This document shows, one piece after another, positions 35,382 through 42,996 of a DNA stretch of 64,000 nucleotides. Under the pieces are notes generated by a model, which was not told the DNA's origin, searched no databases, and saw only the letters and a list, made by a program, of their open reading frames with translations. Source of the DNA: Flavobacteriia bacterium (GTDB taxonomy: Bacteria > Bacteroidota > Bacteroidia > Flavobacteriales_D > Crocinitomicaceae); NCBI GenBank assembly GCA_947490145.1, contig CANLGD010000003.1, positions 37,227-101,226 on the forward strand. The letters are read 5' to 3'. The translations under genes and the position numbers were made by a program. Numbering within the stretch: the stretch's first letter is position 1; every line of letters starts with the position of its first letter.

Positions 35382-35729
35382 ATGGTGGTCCAAGAAAAAA
35401 ATCAATTTGATGTTGAATTAAAACAGCTAAAGGTTCGGTTGGTCGAAAATCAGATTGTTGAAAATAAAATTAAAAAAGGAGCTCAAATTGATGTTGACGA
35501 TAACAAAAAGTTAAAACAAGTAAATTTGACTTTAGCAAAAGTTCAAAAATATGTTGTTTTAGTTTTTTCAGAAGAATTTACCAGTATTACCAAAGAAGCC
35601 CGAGGTCTTACACTTTGCGCAAAATTAACTGGTAACGATCTTTTAAAGGTATTTTTGATCGAAAAATTGGCGCAAAAAATTATAGTTAATTTTTATATGA
35701 AAGTGAATTCAACACAAAATAAAACTTAA
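35382..35729 (+). CDS. STAS/SpoIIAA-like protein, probably truncated by a frameshift
   Basis: 115 residues from ATG 35382. The segment 'GAQIDVDDNKKLKQVNLTL', then 'KYVVLVFSEEFTSITKEARGL' and 'LAQKIIVNFYMKVN', matches a small Bacteroidota family resembling STAS/SEC14 (SpoIIAA-like) proteins, which usually end with a 'KEEALKWL'-type helix. Here the frame stops at TAA 35727, but the next frame from 35726 reads SIYRKEEALKRCGNEI and ends at TAA 35798-35800, touching the next gene's ATG at 35801. A one-base loss in the A-rich stretch around 35717-35724 would explain this. It could be a true mutation, a sequencing error or a slippery site. Confidence 0.65.
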   Translation: MVVQEKNQFDVELKQLKVRLVENQIVENKIKKGAQIDVDDNKKLKQVNLTLAKVQKYVVLVFSEEFTSITKEARGLTLCAKLTGNDLLKVFLIEKLAQKIIVNFYMKVNSTQNKT

Positions 35730-35800
35730 GTATTTACAGAAAAGAAGAAGCCTTAAAAAGGTGTGGAAATGAAATAATTCAAGCAAATAAATCTTTATAA

Positions 35801-36214
35801 ATGAAATTAACGTTACATTACTTTTTATTAAACGAAAATTTTTCACCTGAATATGCTGAGGCAAATCACAAAGGTGAAGAAACAGAAAATAATCCAAAAT
35901 ACGAATGGGAAGACGAATTTGAAATCAATGATTTAGATTCTTTTAAAATAATTAGAAATGGAAATTTGCCGTTAAGTGGAGAACTTCCAAACGGAGAAGC
36001 TTTTTTTGTGCAGGTTGAAAAAATGTTTGTGATTGAATTAGTAACAAATTCTCAACAAAAAGCATATTTGGGGATTTCTGAGAGTATTTTGGATAGTTTT
36101 GAAGAAACAGAGAGTAAAATTTCAATTTACATTAAAGATTATGAACCTCATGCAAATCCAATGAATGGGGTTTATATTGCTTCAAAGGAATTTCCCAAAG
36201 AACTCGTTTTTTAA
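35801..36214 (+). CDS. hypothetical cytoplasmic protein
   Basis: 137 residues, no leader or membrane segment. Acidic patches (ETENNPKYEWEDEFE) and short strands (FFVQVEKMFVIELVT, KISIYIKDYEP) suggest a small beta-rich protein. I do not recognise a family. Its ATG directly follows the stop of the alternative STAS-like frame, so the two were probably co-translated before the frameshift. An inverted-repeat copy lies 6 bases after the stop, separating it from the ABC ATPase gene. Confidence 0.6.
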   Translation: MKLTLHYFLLNENFSPEYAEANHKGEETENNPKYEWEDEFEINDLDSFKIIRNGNLPLSGELPNGEAFFVQVEKMFVIELVTNSQQKAYLGISESILDSFEETESKISIYIKDYEPHANPMNGVYIASKEFPKELVF

Positions 36215-36220
36215 ATTAAA

Positions 36221-36307
36221 ATTACAGATTATAGATTCCTTTGCTTTTCAAAATAATTTTCTTGAAAACGAAGAAATCTGTAATCTTCCAATCTGTAATC
36301 TGCAATC
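36221..36307. repeat. interspersed inverted repeat, copy B
   Basis: ATTACAGATTATAGATTCCT with CCTTTGCTTTTCAA at 36238-36251 is followed by a loop, GAAAACGAAGAAATCTGTAAT and TCTTCCAATCTGTAATCTGC. It has the same order and terminal words as copies A and C, with more mismatches between the arms. Confidence 0.7.
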
Positions 36308-36316
36308 AATAAAAAA

Positions 36317-37276
36317 ATGTTAAAAATTAAAAACATATCTTTTTCAAGAGAAAGTCAAATTTTAAAGAATATTTCTTTTTCAGTTAAAACAGGTGATTTT
36401 TTTGGAATCGTTGGTCCAAGTGGTGCGGGTAAATCAACTTTAATGAAAATTATTGCAGGATTATTAGATGCAGATTTTGGTGAAGTACAACTTGATAAAG
36501 AAAAAATTATTGGTCCAAAAGACAAATTAATTCCTGGAAATCCAAATATACAACTTGTAAATCAAGATTTCGCCTTGGATATTTACCACACGGTTCATGA
36601 AAATTTAATTCTTAAAACGACACATTTACAAAAATCAATTCAAAAAGCATATATTGAAGAATTAGTAGACATTTTTGAATTAAAAAACCTGGTAAAACAA
36701 AAAGCAATTGAACTTTCAGGTGGTGAACAACAGCGATTAGCGCTTGCTCGCGCTTTGGCTTTGGAACCAAAAGTTTTGCTTTTAGATGAACCATTTGTGC
36801 ATTTGGATGCTCACATTAAGCGAAAAATTCAACAATATTTGCTTGATTTAAAGAAGATTAGAAAAACGACAATTATTTTAGTTTCACATGATGGAACCGA
36901 AATGTTGAGTTTAGCCGATGAAATCATCTATTTTGATTCAGCTGAAATTCAGCGAACGGATTCTCCAATAAATTTTTTCAATAATCCAAAATCTTATCAA
37001 GAAGGATTATTTTTTGGTGATTTAAACAAAATTAAATTCAAAAAAACAGAACTTTATTTCCGACCGAATAATTATTTTTTAGATATAAAATCAGATTCTA
37101 CTGACGATTTCCATAATTTAGAAGTAAAATACCTGAAATCGCTCTTTTATGGGCAATATTCGCTATCACAATTTAAAATTACTTCGGGAACCAATAAAAA
37201 GCAAACTATTTTATTGAAAGAAAAAGAAAATCAGCAAATGAAGGAAATATCGAATATCTTTGTCAAAATTAAATAA
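36317..37276 (+). CDS. ABC transporter ATP-binding protein without adjacent permease
   Basis: 319 residues. Walker A GPSGAGKST is at residues 33-41, the signature LSGGEQQRLALARAL near 134, Walker B LLLDEPF near 154, and the switch His in 'ILVSHDGTE'. After the ATPase (to about 225) an 80-residue tail carries short strands (LYFRPNNYFLDI, LEVKYLKSLFYGQYSL) resembling the TOBE-like regulatory domain of PotA/FbpC importers. No permease or binding protein is adjacent; instead it overlaps a YihY/BrkB gene by 17 bases. The importer partner may lie elsewhere, or the pair may function together; I cannot say. Confidence 0.88.
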   Translation: MLKIKNISFSRESQILKNISFSVKTGDFFGIVGPSGAGKSTLMKIIAGLLDADFGEVQLDKEKIIGPKDKLIPGNPNIQLVNQDFALDIYHTVHENLILKTTHLQKSIQKAYIEELVDIFELKNLVKQKAIELSGGEQQRLALARALALEPKVLLLDEPFVHLDAHIKRKIQQYLLDLKKIRKTTIILVSHDGTEMLSLADEIIYFDSAEIQRTDSPINFFNNPKSYQEGLFFGDLNKIKFKKTELYFRPNNYFLDIKSDSTDDFHNLEVKYLKSLFYGQYSLSQFKITSGTNKKQTILLKEKENQQMKEISNIFVKIK

Positions 37277-38192
37277 GCTAATTAACTATATAAAATTGAA
37301 CTCTAACATAAAAAATAAAAAATTATCCTGGTTAGAAATTTTTGCTTTGCTAAAAAATACAATTGTGGAATTTTTTAAGGAAAAAACCTCCATTCATTGT
37401 GCGGCGCTTTCGTATTATACTGTTTTAACATTGGTTCCAATCATTTACTTGAGTATCATGAGTTTTGGCAGAATTATTGGTCAAAAAACTATGGTTGAAA
37501 TAATCGCAAAATTTTTAAAAGAAAACATTGGAATAACCGATGTTACAGGAATAATTGATTTTCTAGATCAAATCGATTTTGAAAATGGAAGTGTAATAAT
37601 GCAATTTATTGGAGTAATTATCATTTTGATATCTTCCTCCGCTTTATTTGGTTCATTAAAGTTTAGCATCAATGAGTTTTTTAACATCGAGAAGGATTTT
37701 GATACCAAAAAGAAAGTCATAATGTCAAATATTACCACAAAATTGACCTCTATTTTATTACTAACTTTTTTCGGATTAATTGTTGTTTTAACTTATTTCG
37801 CCCAAACAATTCTAATTTCATTTGGCTCAAAATTATTGGAAAATTTAGATACTTTACAGTGGTTTTTCTTCATGTTTACACAACATATTTTAGTGATTTT
37901 ATCTAACGTATTAATTTTTGTTCTAATATTCAAATATTTAAATGATGCAAAAGTTGGATGGAAAATAGCTTTATCAGGAAGTATTTTCACTGCAATTTTA
38001 CTTTACATCGGACAATTATTAATAAAATATTACCTTTCAAATTACTTTTTTGCGCGCGATGGTGGATTGGCAGGAACAATTTTAGTGATTTTAGTTTGGA
38101 TGTATTATTCCTCACACATTATATTCTTAGGAGCGAAGTTTACGGCGGAATATGCCAAAGCAATCGGAAAACCAATAAAAGTAAGCATATAA
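37260..38192 (+). CDS. YihY/BrkB-family membrane protein
   Basis: 310 residues from TTG 37260, overlapping the ABC gene by 17 bases; a later start (for example TTG 37299) is possible because no ATG precedes the conserved part. Six membrane helices are visible. The family block 'HCAALSYYTVLTLVPIIYLS' opens the domain, 'FFARDGGLAGTILVILVWMYYS' closes it, and both fit YihY/BrkB. Its function is unsettled; the old ribonuclease BN label is incorrect and a role in envelope transport or complement resistance has been proposed. A small membrane protein follows 8 bases after the stop. Confidence 0.9.
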   Translation: MSKLNKLINYIKLNSNIKNKKLSWLEIFALLKNTIVEFFKEKTSIHCAALSYYTVLTLVPIIYLSIMSFGRIIGQKTMVEIIAKFLKENIGITDVTGIIDFLDQIDFENGSVIMQFIGVIIILISSSALFGSLKFSINEFFNIEKDFDTKKKVIMSNITTKLTSILLLTFFGLIVVLTYFAQTILISFGSKLLENLDTLQWFFFMFTQHILVILSNVLIFVLIFKYLNDAKVGWKIALSGSIFTAILLYIGQLLIKYYLSNYFFARDGGLAGTILVILVWMYYSSHIIFLGAKFTAEYAKAIGKPIKVSI

Positions 38193-38200
38193 ATTGTTTG

Positions 38201-38632
38201 ATGTCAGATAATAAAGGAAAATTAATTACCATCAACAGAATAAGTGGAAGAATAATCGCTTTTGGTTTTATTTTAGCACAAACACTTATCCTGATGCTTA
38301 TAGATCCGCATATAGCATTGATTGGTTTATTAACTGCTGGTATATTTATCCCATTTTTTGTAATTGCACTTGTAAGTTCTCTAGATCGTAAAAAATACCA
38401 AAAAGAACTTAAGATTGGACTTTTCTTCGGTATCGGATTACTAATTTTAATACCAATTTTATTCCCACTTTTTTTCGATAAAGAACTAATATATATAAGT
38501 TTCATCGGAGTAGGAATTGGATTATTAACATGGTTTTTGCGTCGTTCAATTGAAGTAATAATTCTTATATTTAACGGAATAAGTGTGATAATGCTATTTC
38601 TTCTAATAATTGGAGGAATTTCTTCAATGTAA
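38201..38632 (+). CDS. small four-helix membrane protein, unknown
   Basis: 143 residues from ATG 38201; a longer frame upstream is only antisense-like overlap with the BrkB gene and is rejected. Hydrophobic stretches at about 18-34, 38-58, 75-92 and 98-140 suggest four to five helices, with one short basic loop (SSLDRKKYQKELK). I recognise no family. It lies 8 bases from brkB, so it is probably made with it. A role as a partner of BrkB or of the lone ABC ATPase is a guess. Confidence 0.55.
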   Translation: MSDNKGKLITINRISGRIIAFGFILAQTLILMLIDPHIALIGLLTAGIFIPFFVIALVSSLDRKKYQKELKIGLFFGIGLLILIPILFPLFFDKELIYISFIGVGIGLLTWFLRRSIEVIILIFNGISVIMLFLLIIGGISSM

Positions 38633-38705
38633 AAATTATTTTGCTTATTTTTTAATCAAAAATTTGCAAGATTAAAATTTTATGATTAATTTTCCGTCAA
38701 ATTAG

Positions 38706-38727
38706 CGAAAAGTTTTTATCTTTTTCG
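38706..38727 (+). promoter_or_regulatory. candidate operator/promoter overlapping inverted repeat before the S24 regulator
   Basis: CGAAAAG at 38706-38712 and CTTTTTCG at 38720-38727 form near-perfect inverted arms around TTTTTAT. TATCTTTT within the right half resembles a -7 box. The gene starts at 38745, so a protein bound here would block its own promoter. Autoregulation is inferred from the position. Confidence 0.4.
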
Positions 38728-38744
38728 TTTATAAAATTAAGATT

Positions 38745-39539
38745 ATGTTGATTGGAAATAACTTAAAAATCTTGCGGAAACACTTTGGAAATTCTCAGGA
38801 AGAAATGGCAAACCTGTTGAAATTGACACGTTCAAGTTACAGCGGTTATGAAAATAATGTTGCTGAGCCAAGTATTTCAACTTTGGTTTTGTTGAGTGAT
38901 GTCTATGAAATTTCACTAGATATTATTTTAAAGAAAGATTTAAGTTTAATTCCACCAGAAAATTTGAATAATTTGTTAAACGAGCAAACAGACTTTACTG
39001 GAAGCAATCTGAGGATCTTAACAAATACCGTCAATCAAGATGACGAAGAAATGATTGAAATGGTTCCACAAAAAGCCAGCGCTGGTTATGCTTTGGGTTA
39101 TTCTGATCCAGAATATTTGAAAGTTTTACCAACTTTCAGTCTGCCATTTTTATCAAAGGACAGAAAATACCGTTCTTTCCCGATAAAAGGAGATAGTATG
39201 CCACCCGTTTCTGAAGGTTCATTTGTTGTTGCAGAATTTGTTCAGAATTGGATGCACATAAAAAATGAAACTCCTTGTATTGTTGTTACAGAAGATGAAG
39301 GAATTGTATTTAAAGTTTTGTACAATAATTTAATTGAAAATCAAACTTTTACATTGCATTCTACAAACCCATTTTACAAACCGTATCAAGTTGAAGCAAA
39401 AAGTGTTTTAGAAATCTGGAAATTTGTAAACTACATTTCACCTGATTTACCAGAAATAAAAATTGATGAAAATCAACTTGGAAAATCAATTCAAGAAATT
39501 CGACAAGATTTGACGACGATTATGAATAAGCTTAAATAG
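38745..39539 (+). CDS. XRE-type regulator with S24 (LexA/CI-like) peptidase domain
   Basis: 264 residues. A helix-turn-helix of XRE type lies at 5-62 (NSQEEMANLLKLTRSSYSGY). The C-terminal half is an S24 domain: an Ala113-Gly114 bond in 'QKASAGYALGY' is a candidate self-cleavage site, Ser151 sits in IKGDSMPP, and Lys190 in 'GIVFKVLY'; these positions match the LexA/CI Ser-Lys dyad. Self-cleavage, and release of repression under stress, is thus possible. The tail (QLGKSIQEIRQDLTTIMNKL) is a coiled coil. No phage genes are nearby, so this is a chromosomal regulator, not a prophage repressor. An inverted repeat precedes it. Confidence 0.87.
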   Translation: MLIGNNLKILRKHFGNSQEEMANLLKLTRSSYSGYENNVAEPSISTLVLLSDVYEISLDIILKKDLSLIPPENLNNLLNEQTDFTGSNLRILTNTVNQDDEEMIEMVPQKASAGYALGYSDPEYLKVLPTFSLPFLSKDRKYRSFPIKGDSMPPVSEGSFVVAEFVQNWMHIKNETPCIVVTEDEGIVFKVLYNNLIENQTFTLHSTNPFYKPYQVEAKSVLEIWKFVNYISPDLPEIKIDENQLGKSIQEIRQDLTTIMNKLK

Positions 39540-39542
39540 AAA

Positions 39543-39588
39543 TTAGACTCGAAGACTTAAGACAAAAGACTGGATTAAATTAGAGACA
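39543..39588. repeat. GACTTAAGAC short-repeat stretch
   Basis: TTAGACTCGAAGACTTAAGAC and AAAAGACTGG belong to the AGTCT/AAGAC word family of 14164-14291 and 28211-28263. Confidence 0.35.
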
Positions 39589-39670
39589 AATTTTTAATTT
39601 TTCAAATATTATTTTGCTACTTTTCATATTTATGTTTTTTTTGACTTGATGAATTTCATGCTCACAAAAA

Positions 39671-39702
39671 CATTCTTAACTCATAATTCTTAACTCATAA
39701 CT
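39671..39702. repeat. AACTCATAA direct repeat after the pepT stop
   Basis: CATTCTTAACTCATAA and TTCTTAACTCATAACT run up to a few bases before the pepT stop codon. This is the third site of the family also seen at 23782 and 32549. Confidence 0.5.
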
Positions 39703-39705
39703 ATT

Positions 39706-40935
39706 TTAGGCTCTTCTTTCCCAAATCTGAACTAGTTCCACTAAAGTTTTTACTCCTTTTTCCATGTCTTGAACTGAAACGTATTCTTGTTTGGAATGAA
39801 TTCCCATTTCTCCCGTAAAGATATTTGGACAAGGCAAGCCTATAAATGATAAACGAGAACCATCAGTTCCTCCGCGAATAATTGTTCGATGTGCTTTTAC
39901 ACCAACATTTTCCATGGCTTCTACAACATAATCTGTTACGAAAGGAATATCTTTTAAAATTTCTTTCATGTTTCGATATTGCTCAGAAACTTTTGAAGTA
40001 TAAGTCGCTCCAGCATAATTTGAAATCGTATTTTTCAAGATGTTTTCTAAACGATTTTCGTATTCAGCTAATTTTGAAGTATCGTGATCTCGAATAATAA
40101 AAGTTGCGCTTGCTTCTTCCAAACCTCCTGACATTGCAACACAATGGACAAAACCTTCTCTTCCAGAACTTGCTTCTGGACACCACGAATCTTTTGGAAG
40201 GTCATTGATAAATTCTGCTAAAACTTTGGAAGCATGAACCATTTTTCCTTTCGCGTAACCTGGATGAGCTGAAACTCCAGTAATATTGAAAGTCATTGAA
40301 TCTGCTGAAAATGTTTCATCTTCAATCGAACCAAGTTCTCCACCATCAAGTGTGTAACCATAATCAGCATTCAATTTTTTCATGTCAACCTTATCTACTC
40401 CACGACCAATTTCTTCATCTGGGGTGAATAAAATTCTGATTGTTCCGTGAACAATTTCAGTATTTGTAGTAATATATTGCGCAAAATCCATGATAATAGC
40501 AATTCCAGCTTTATCGTCAGCACCCAAAAGCGTCAATCCACTTGCTGTAATGATGTCATCACCGATTTTATCTTTCAAATATTTTTGACTTTCAGTTGTA
40601 ATTACAACAGAATTGTCATCAGGCAAAATCATTGGACTTCCATCCCATTTTTCATGTAAAATAGGTTTCACATTTTTTCCACTGCAATCTGGCGCTGTGT
40701 CCAGGTGAGAACAAAAACAAATTGTTGGTACATTTTTATCCGTATTCGATGGAATTGTTGCGTAAACATATCCCCATTCGTCAATTTCTGCGTCAGAAAT
40801 TCCTAAATCTAATAATTCTTGAACCAATACTTTTCCCAAATCTTTTTGCTTAATGGAAGAAGGAGTTGTGTCAGAATTTGGATCTGCTTCAGTATCTATT
40901 TGTACGTATTTAAAAAATCTATCTGTAATTGTCAT
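39706..40935 (-). CDS. pepT: peptidase T (M20 tripeptidase)
   Basis: About 409 residues from ATG 40935, the normal PepT length; a longer frame to 41010 would add a hydrophobic stretch not found in the family. 'RFFKYVQIDTEADPNSDTTP' starts the catalytic domain, 'CFCSHLDTAPDCSG' holds the first zinc His and Asp, 'LLGADDKAGIAI' the bridging Asp, 'FTPDEEIGRG' the catalytic Glu pair, and 'RGGTDGSRLS' and 'GEMGIHSKQEYV' the later ligands. It removes N-terminal residues from tripeptides in the cytoplasm. Confidence 0.96.
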   Translation of the reverse strand: MTITDRFFKYVQIDTEADPNSDTTPSSIKQKDLGKVLVQELLDLGISDAEIDEWGYVYATIPSNTDKNVPTICFCSHLDTAPDCSGKNVKPILHEKWDGSPMILPDDNSVVITTESQKYLKDKIGDDIITASGLTLLGADDKAGIAIIMDFAQYITTNTEIVHGTIRILFTPDEEIGRGVDKVDMKKLNADYGYTLDGGELGSIEDETFSADSMTFNITGVSAHPGYAKGKMVHASKVLAEFINDLPKDSWCPEASSGREGFVHCVAMSGGLEEASATFIIRDHDTSKLAEYENRLENILKNTISNYAGATYTSKVSEQYRNMKEILKDIPFVTDYVVEAMENVGVKAHRTIIRGGTDGSRLSFIGLPCPNIFTGEMGIHSKQEYVSVQDMEKGVKTLVELVQIWERRA

Positions 40936-41339
40936 TTTAATTTTTTTTCGGTAAAAGTAAAGAAAAAAGAGGAAAATGAAAAAGATAAAACCTAATTTAA
41001 AGATATACAATTAAACAAGCACGAAATTTCTAAATAATTTCCTTTTTTCAACGCTTTTTGCATATTAAATTTATTATTTCCCCAATTACTTTAAAATATC
41101 CTTCTGAAAAATTTTCATTTATTTTCTGGCAAAAAACAATATTTAAATCTTGTTTTTTCTTGACTTTTTTACTCCTCAAAATTTTAATAAACCATTTTGC
41201 TTGCAAATGATGATTATGAAAAAACAAAAATTACCAAAGCTGTTTTATTTAGCATATCAAATTAATTTCCAAAATTTAATTAGGATAAAAAAAGTCGAAC
41301 ATTTCTGCTCGACTTCCTCAATTATATTTTGAAATATAA
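40936..41339. other. 404-base spacer, pepT upstream and ndk terminator
   Basis: The left part is an AT-rich pepT leader with no good -7 box; TACTTTTA near 40944 is the nearest. The right part ends with the ndk terminator (41286-41316) and a perfect AT palindrome at 41320-41341 (arms AATTATATTT and AAATATAATT) adjoining the ndk stop. I see no gene. Confidence 0.5.
41286..41316 (-). terminator. Rho-independent terminator of ndk
   Basis: AAGTCGA (41292-41298) and TCGACTT (41309-41315) pair, and the minus strand continues with seven T. A second AT-only palindrome lies between it and the stop codon. Confidence 0.85.
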
Positions 41340-41759
41340 TTAGAATATTTCGTTTGCTGAAAAGTGAAATTCACCTTCAACTTCTGCATTTTCATCAGAA
41401 TCAGAACCGTGAACTGCATTTCTTCCTTTGTTTTCAGCATAAGATTTACGAATTGTTCCGTCAGCTGCCTCTGCTGGATCAGTTGCTCCAACTAAAGTTC
41501 TGAAATCAGCAACTGCATTTTCTTTCTCAAGAATTGCTGCGATGATTGGTCCAGAAGTCATATACTCAACTAATTCACCATAGAAAGGTCTTTCAGCGTG
41601 AACTTCATAAAATTTTTGTGCTTGTTCAGTTGTTAAACGCGTATATTTCATCGCTTTAATTTGAAAACCCGCTTGGATAATCATATCAATAATTTTTCCC
41701 GTATGCTTGTTTTCCAACGCATCAGGCTTTAACATTGTAAATGTTCTATTTGTTGCCAT
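41340..41759 (-). CDS. ndk: nucleoside-diphosphate kinase
   Basis: 139 residues. '[12 protein letters not shown]' is the opening strand-helix, '[22 protein letters not shown]' the nucleotide-binding region, and '[14 protein letters not shown]' carries the phosphorylated active-site His. The enzyme transfers the gamma phosphate between NTPs and NDPs through phosphohistidine. A TATCTTTA box lies at 41782-41789 on the minus strand with a TTG 22 bases upstream. It is a single gene with its own terminator. Confidence 0.97.
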   Translation of the reverse strand: MATNRTFTMLKPDALENKHTGKIIDMIIQAGFQIKAMKYTRLTTEQAQKFYEVHAERPFYGELVEYMTSGPIIAAILEKENAVADFRTLVGATDPAEAADGTIRKSYAENKGRNAVHGSDSDENAEVEGEFHFSANEIF

Positions 41760-42124
41760 TTTTATTTTTTTAAATCGGGGGTAAAGATAATATTTAATTA
41801 TGAATTATGAACAATGATTAATGAATTCATTTAGTTCAAAAATTCACTTAGAATTAATTTTTAAAGTAAATCACTTTTTAGATTTTACTAGTTAAATCAC
41901 AGAATAAAAATCTTAACAAATATAATTTTAGTTAATAAGAATAAAATTAATAAAAATTGTCTTTGCAGACTGGTTATACTTTAACAATATTTAGCTTAAT
42001 GTGAAAATAAAATTTTATCTTTACACATGTTTAACTTTATTTTTTTTGTGACTGTGGTAATTAAGGTGTTAATTCACAGAATATGATATGACATCACAAT
42101 TAATGAATTATTTGAATCCCTTAC
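41760..42124. other. 365-base divergent spacer, ndk and secreted-protein promoters
   Basis: It contains the minus-strand -7-like box for ndk at 41782-41789, a near-consensus TAACTTTA at about 42031 for the plus-strand gene, and an imperfect hairpin at about 42051-42079 (CTGTGGTAATTA facing TTAATTCACAG) that would lie in the leader of the secreted-protein mRNA. No coding frame is convincing. Confidence 0.45.
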
Positions 42125-42781
42125 ATGAAAAATTTAAAACGCTTTTTTTTAATCTTAATCCTATTTGGATGCTCAAATTTTAGTTTTTCTCAAAATTATA
42201 AACCATTTGAAGGCAAACTAGTTTACAAAGTAGAACTTTCAGATTCATTTTCAAAGAAACCAATTGAAACAAAATTTGTCACACTTTTTACGGATGACAA
42301 AATGGTTCGAGTGGAATCTGAAACAAATCAGTTGGGAAGTCAAATTTTAATTAAACATTTGATTCTTAACAAATATTATATTCTACTGGAAGTTAACAAT
42401 CAAAAATACGCGATTCAACATTTAATGGAAAGTGATTCAGCTGCACAAAATTCTCCTTCAAAATATACTTTCACCAAAAAATTCGGATCAAAAAGATTTG
42501 ATGGGAAAAAAGCAAAAAAAATAAGTGTTTATGCTAAATATTTTGCAGAACCAATCGATATGTATTACTTCAAAAATCTGAATCCTAAATTTTTAGATGC
42601 TTTGAAAGGAATTCCAGGACTTCCAGCTGAATATTATTTGCAAACAGAGGATGGTGTTTTTCACTACACCTTAATTCAGTATTCGGAAGAAAAACAGCCA
42701 ACAGATTTATATGGAATTCCAAGTTCATACAAAAAATTGAGTTTTGATGAATTTATGGAAATTATGATGCAACAACAATGA
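42125..42781 (+). CDS. secreted protein, DUF4412-like
   Basis: 218 residues. The N-terminus (MKNLKRFFLILILFGCSNFS) is a signal peptide; the Cys in it is followed by SNFSFSQ, so cleavage at SFS-QNYK is as likely as lipidation. 'FEGKLVYKVELSD' and a beta-rich body with 'YYLQTEDGVFHYTLI' resemble the DUF4412/GLPGLI-like periplasmic proteins of Bacteroidota, small beta-barrel or half-barrel folds. No active site is evident. A short hairpin may lie in the leader, and a perfect long inverted repeat follows the stop. Confidence 0.6.
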   Translation: MKNLKRFFLILILFGCSNFSFSQNYKPFEGKLVYKVELSDSFSKKPIETKFVTLFTDDKMVRVESETNQLGSQILIKHLILNKYYILLEVNNQKYAIQHLMESDSAAQNSPSKYTFTKKFGSKRFDGKKAKKISVYAKYFAEPIDMYYFKNLNPKFLDALKGIPGLPAEYYLQTEDGVFHYTLIQYSEEKQPTDLYGIPSSYKKLSFDEFMEIMMQQQ

Positions 42782-42807
42782 ATTAAAGATTGGCAGGTTA
42801 CCTTATT

Positions 42808-42900
42808 GATTGCAGATTACAAATTACAGATTGCTTCGCTTTCAAGTAAATTGTATTGAAAGCGAAGCAATCTGTAATCTGCCAATTTGTAATCTGCAAT
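42808..42900. repeat. interspersed inverted repeat, copy C (23-base perfect stem)
   Basis: Arms at 42823-42845 and 42856-42878 are perfect inverted copies over 23 bases (ATTACAGATTGCTTCGCTTT plus CAA) with a 10-base loop. Outer words also pair: TTGCAGATTACAAATT before and AATTTGTAATCTGCAA after, offset by an 8-base GCCAATTT-side insertion. It lies between the secreted protein gene and the ftsK promoter and is the best preserved of three copies. Confidence 0.85.
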
Positions 42901-42967
42901 TATAATTTTTAACAAATCATTGTTTATACTTCCTTTATTTTCCTGAAAGTGTAAGAGAAAATCTACT

Positions 42968-42975
42968 TATCTTTG
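42968..42975 (+). promoter_or_regulatory. -7 box (TATCTTTG) before ftsK
   Basis: A perfect TAnnTTTG match 21 bases before ATG 42997. No clear TTG is found about 19 bases upstream. Confidence 0.5.
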
Positions 42976-42996
42976 TAAAATTGTATAAAAATCAGC

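Noticed and set aside
37958..38200. An 81-codon extension upstream of the small membrane protein.
   Set aside because: It overlaps the BrkB coding sequence in another frame; the hydrophobic conserved-looking part starts at ATG 38201.
38745..39539. A prophage repressor, because of the XRE-S24 architecture.
   Set aside because: Flanking genes are housekeeping or membrane proteins; no integrase, capsid or lysis genes are present.
41320..41341. A second terminator after ndk formed by an AT-only palindrome.
   Set aside because: The stem is A/T only with a two-base loop, and the proper terminator with a T-run lies just beyond; it is treated as part of the spacer.
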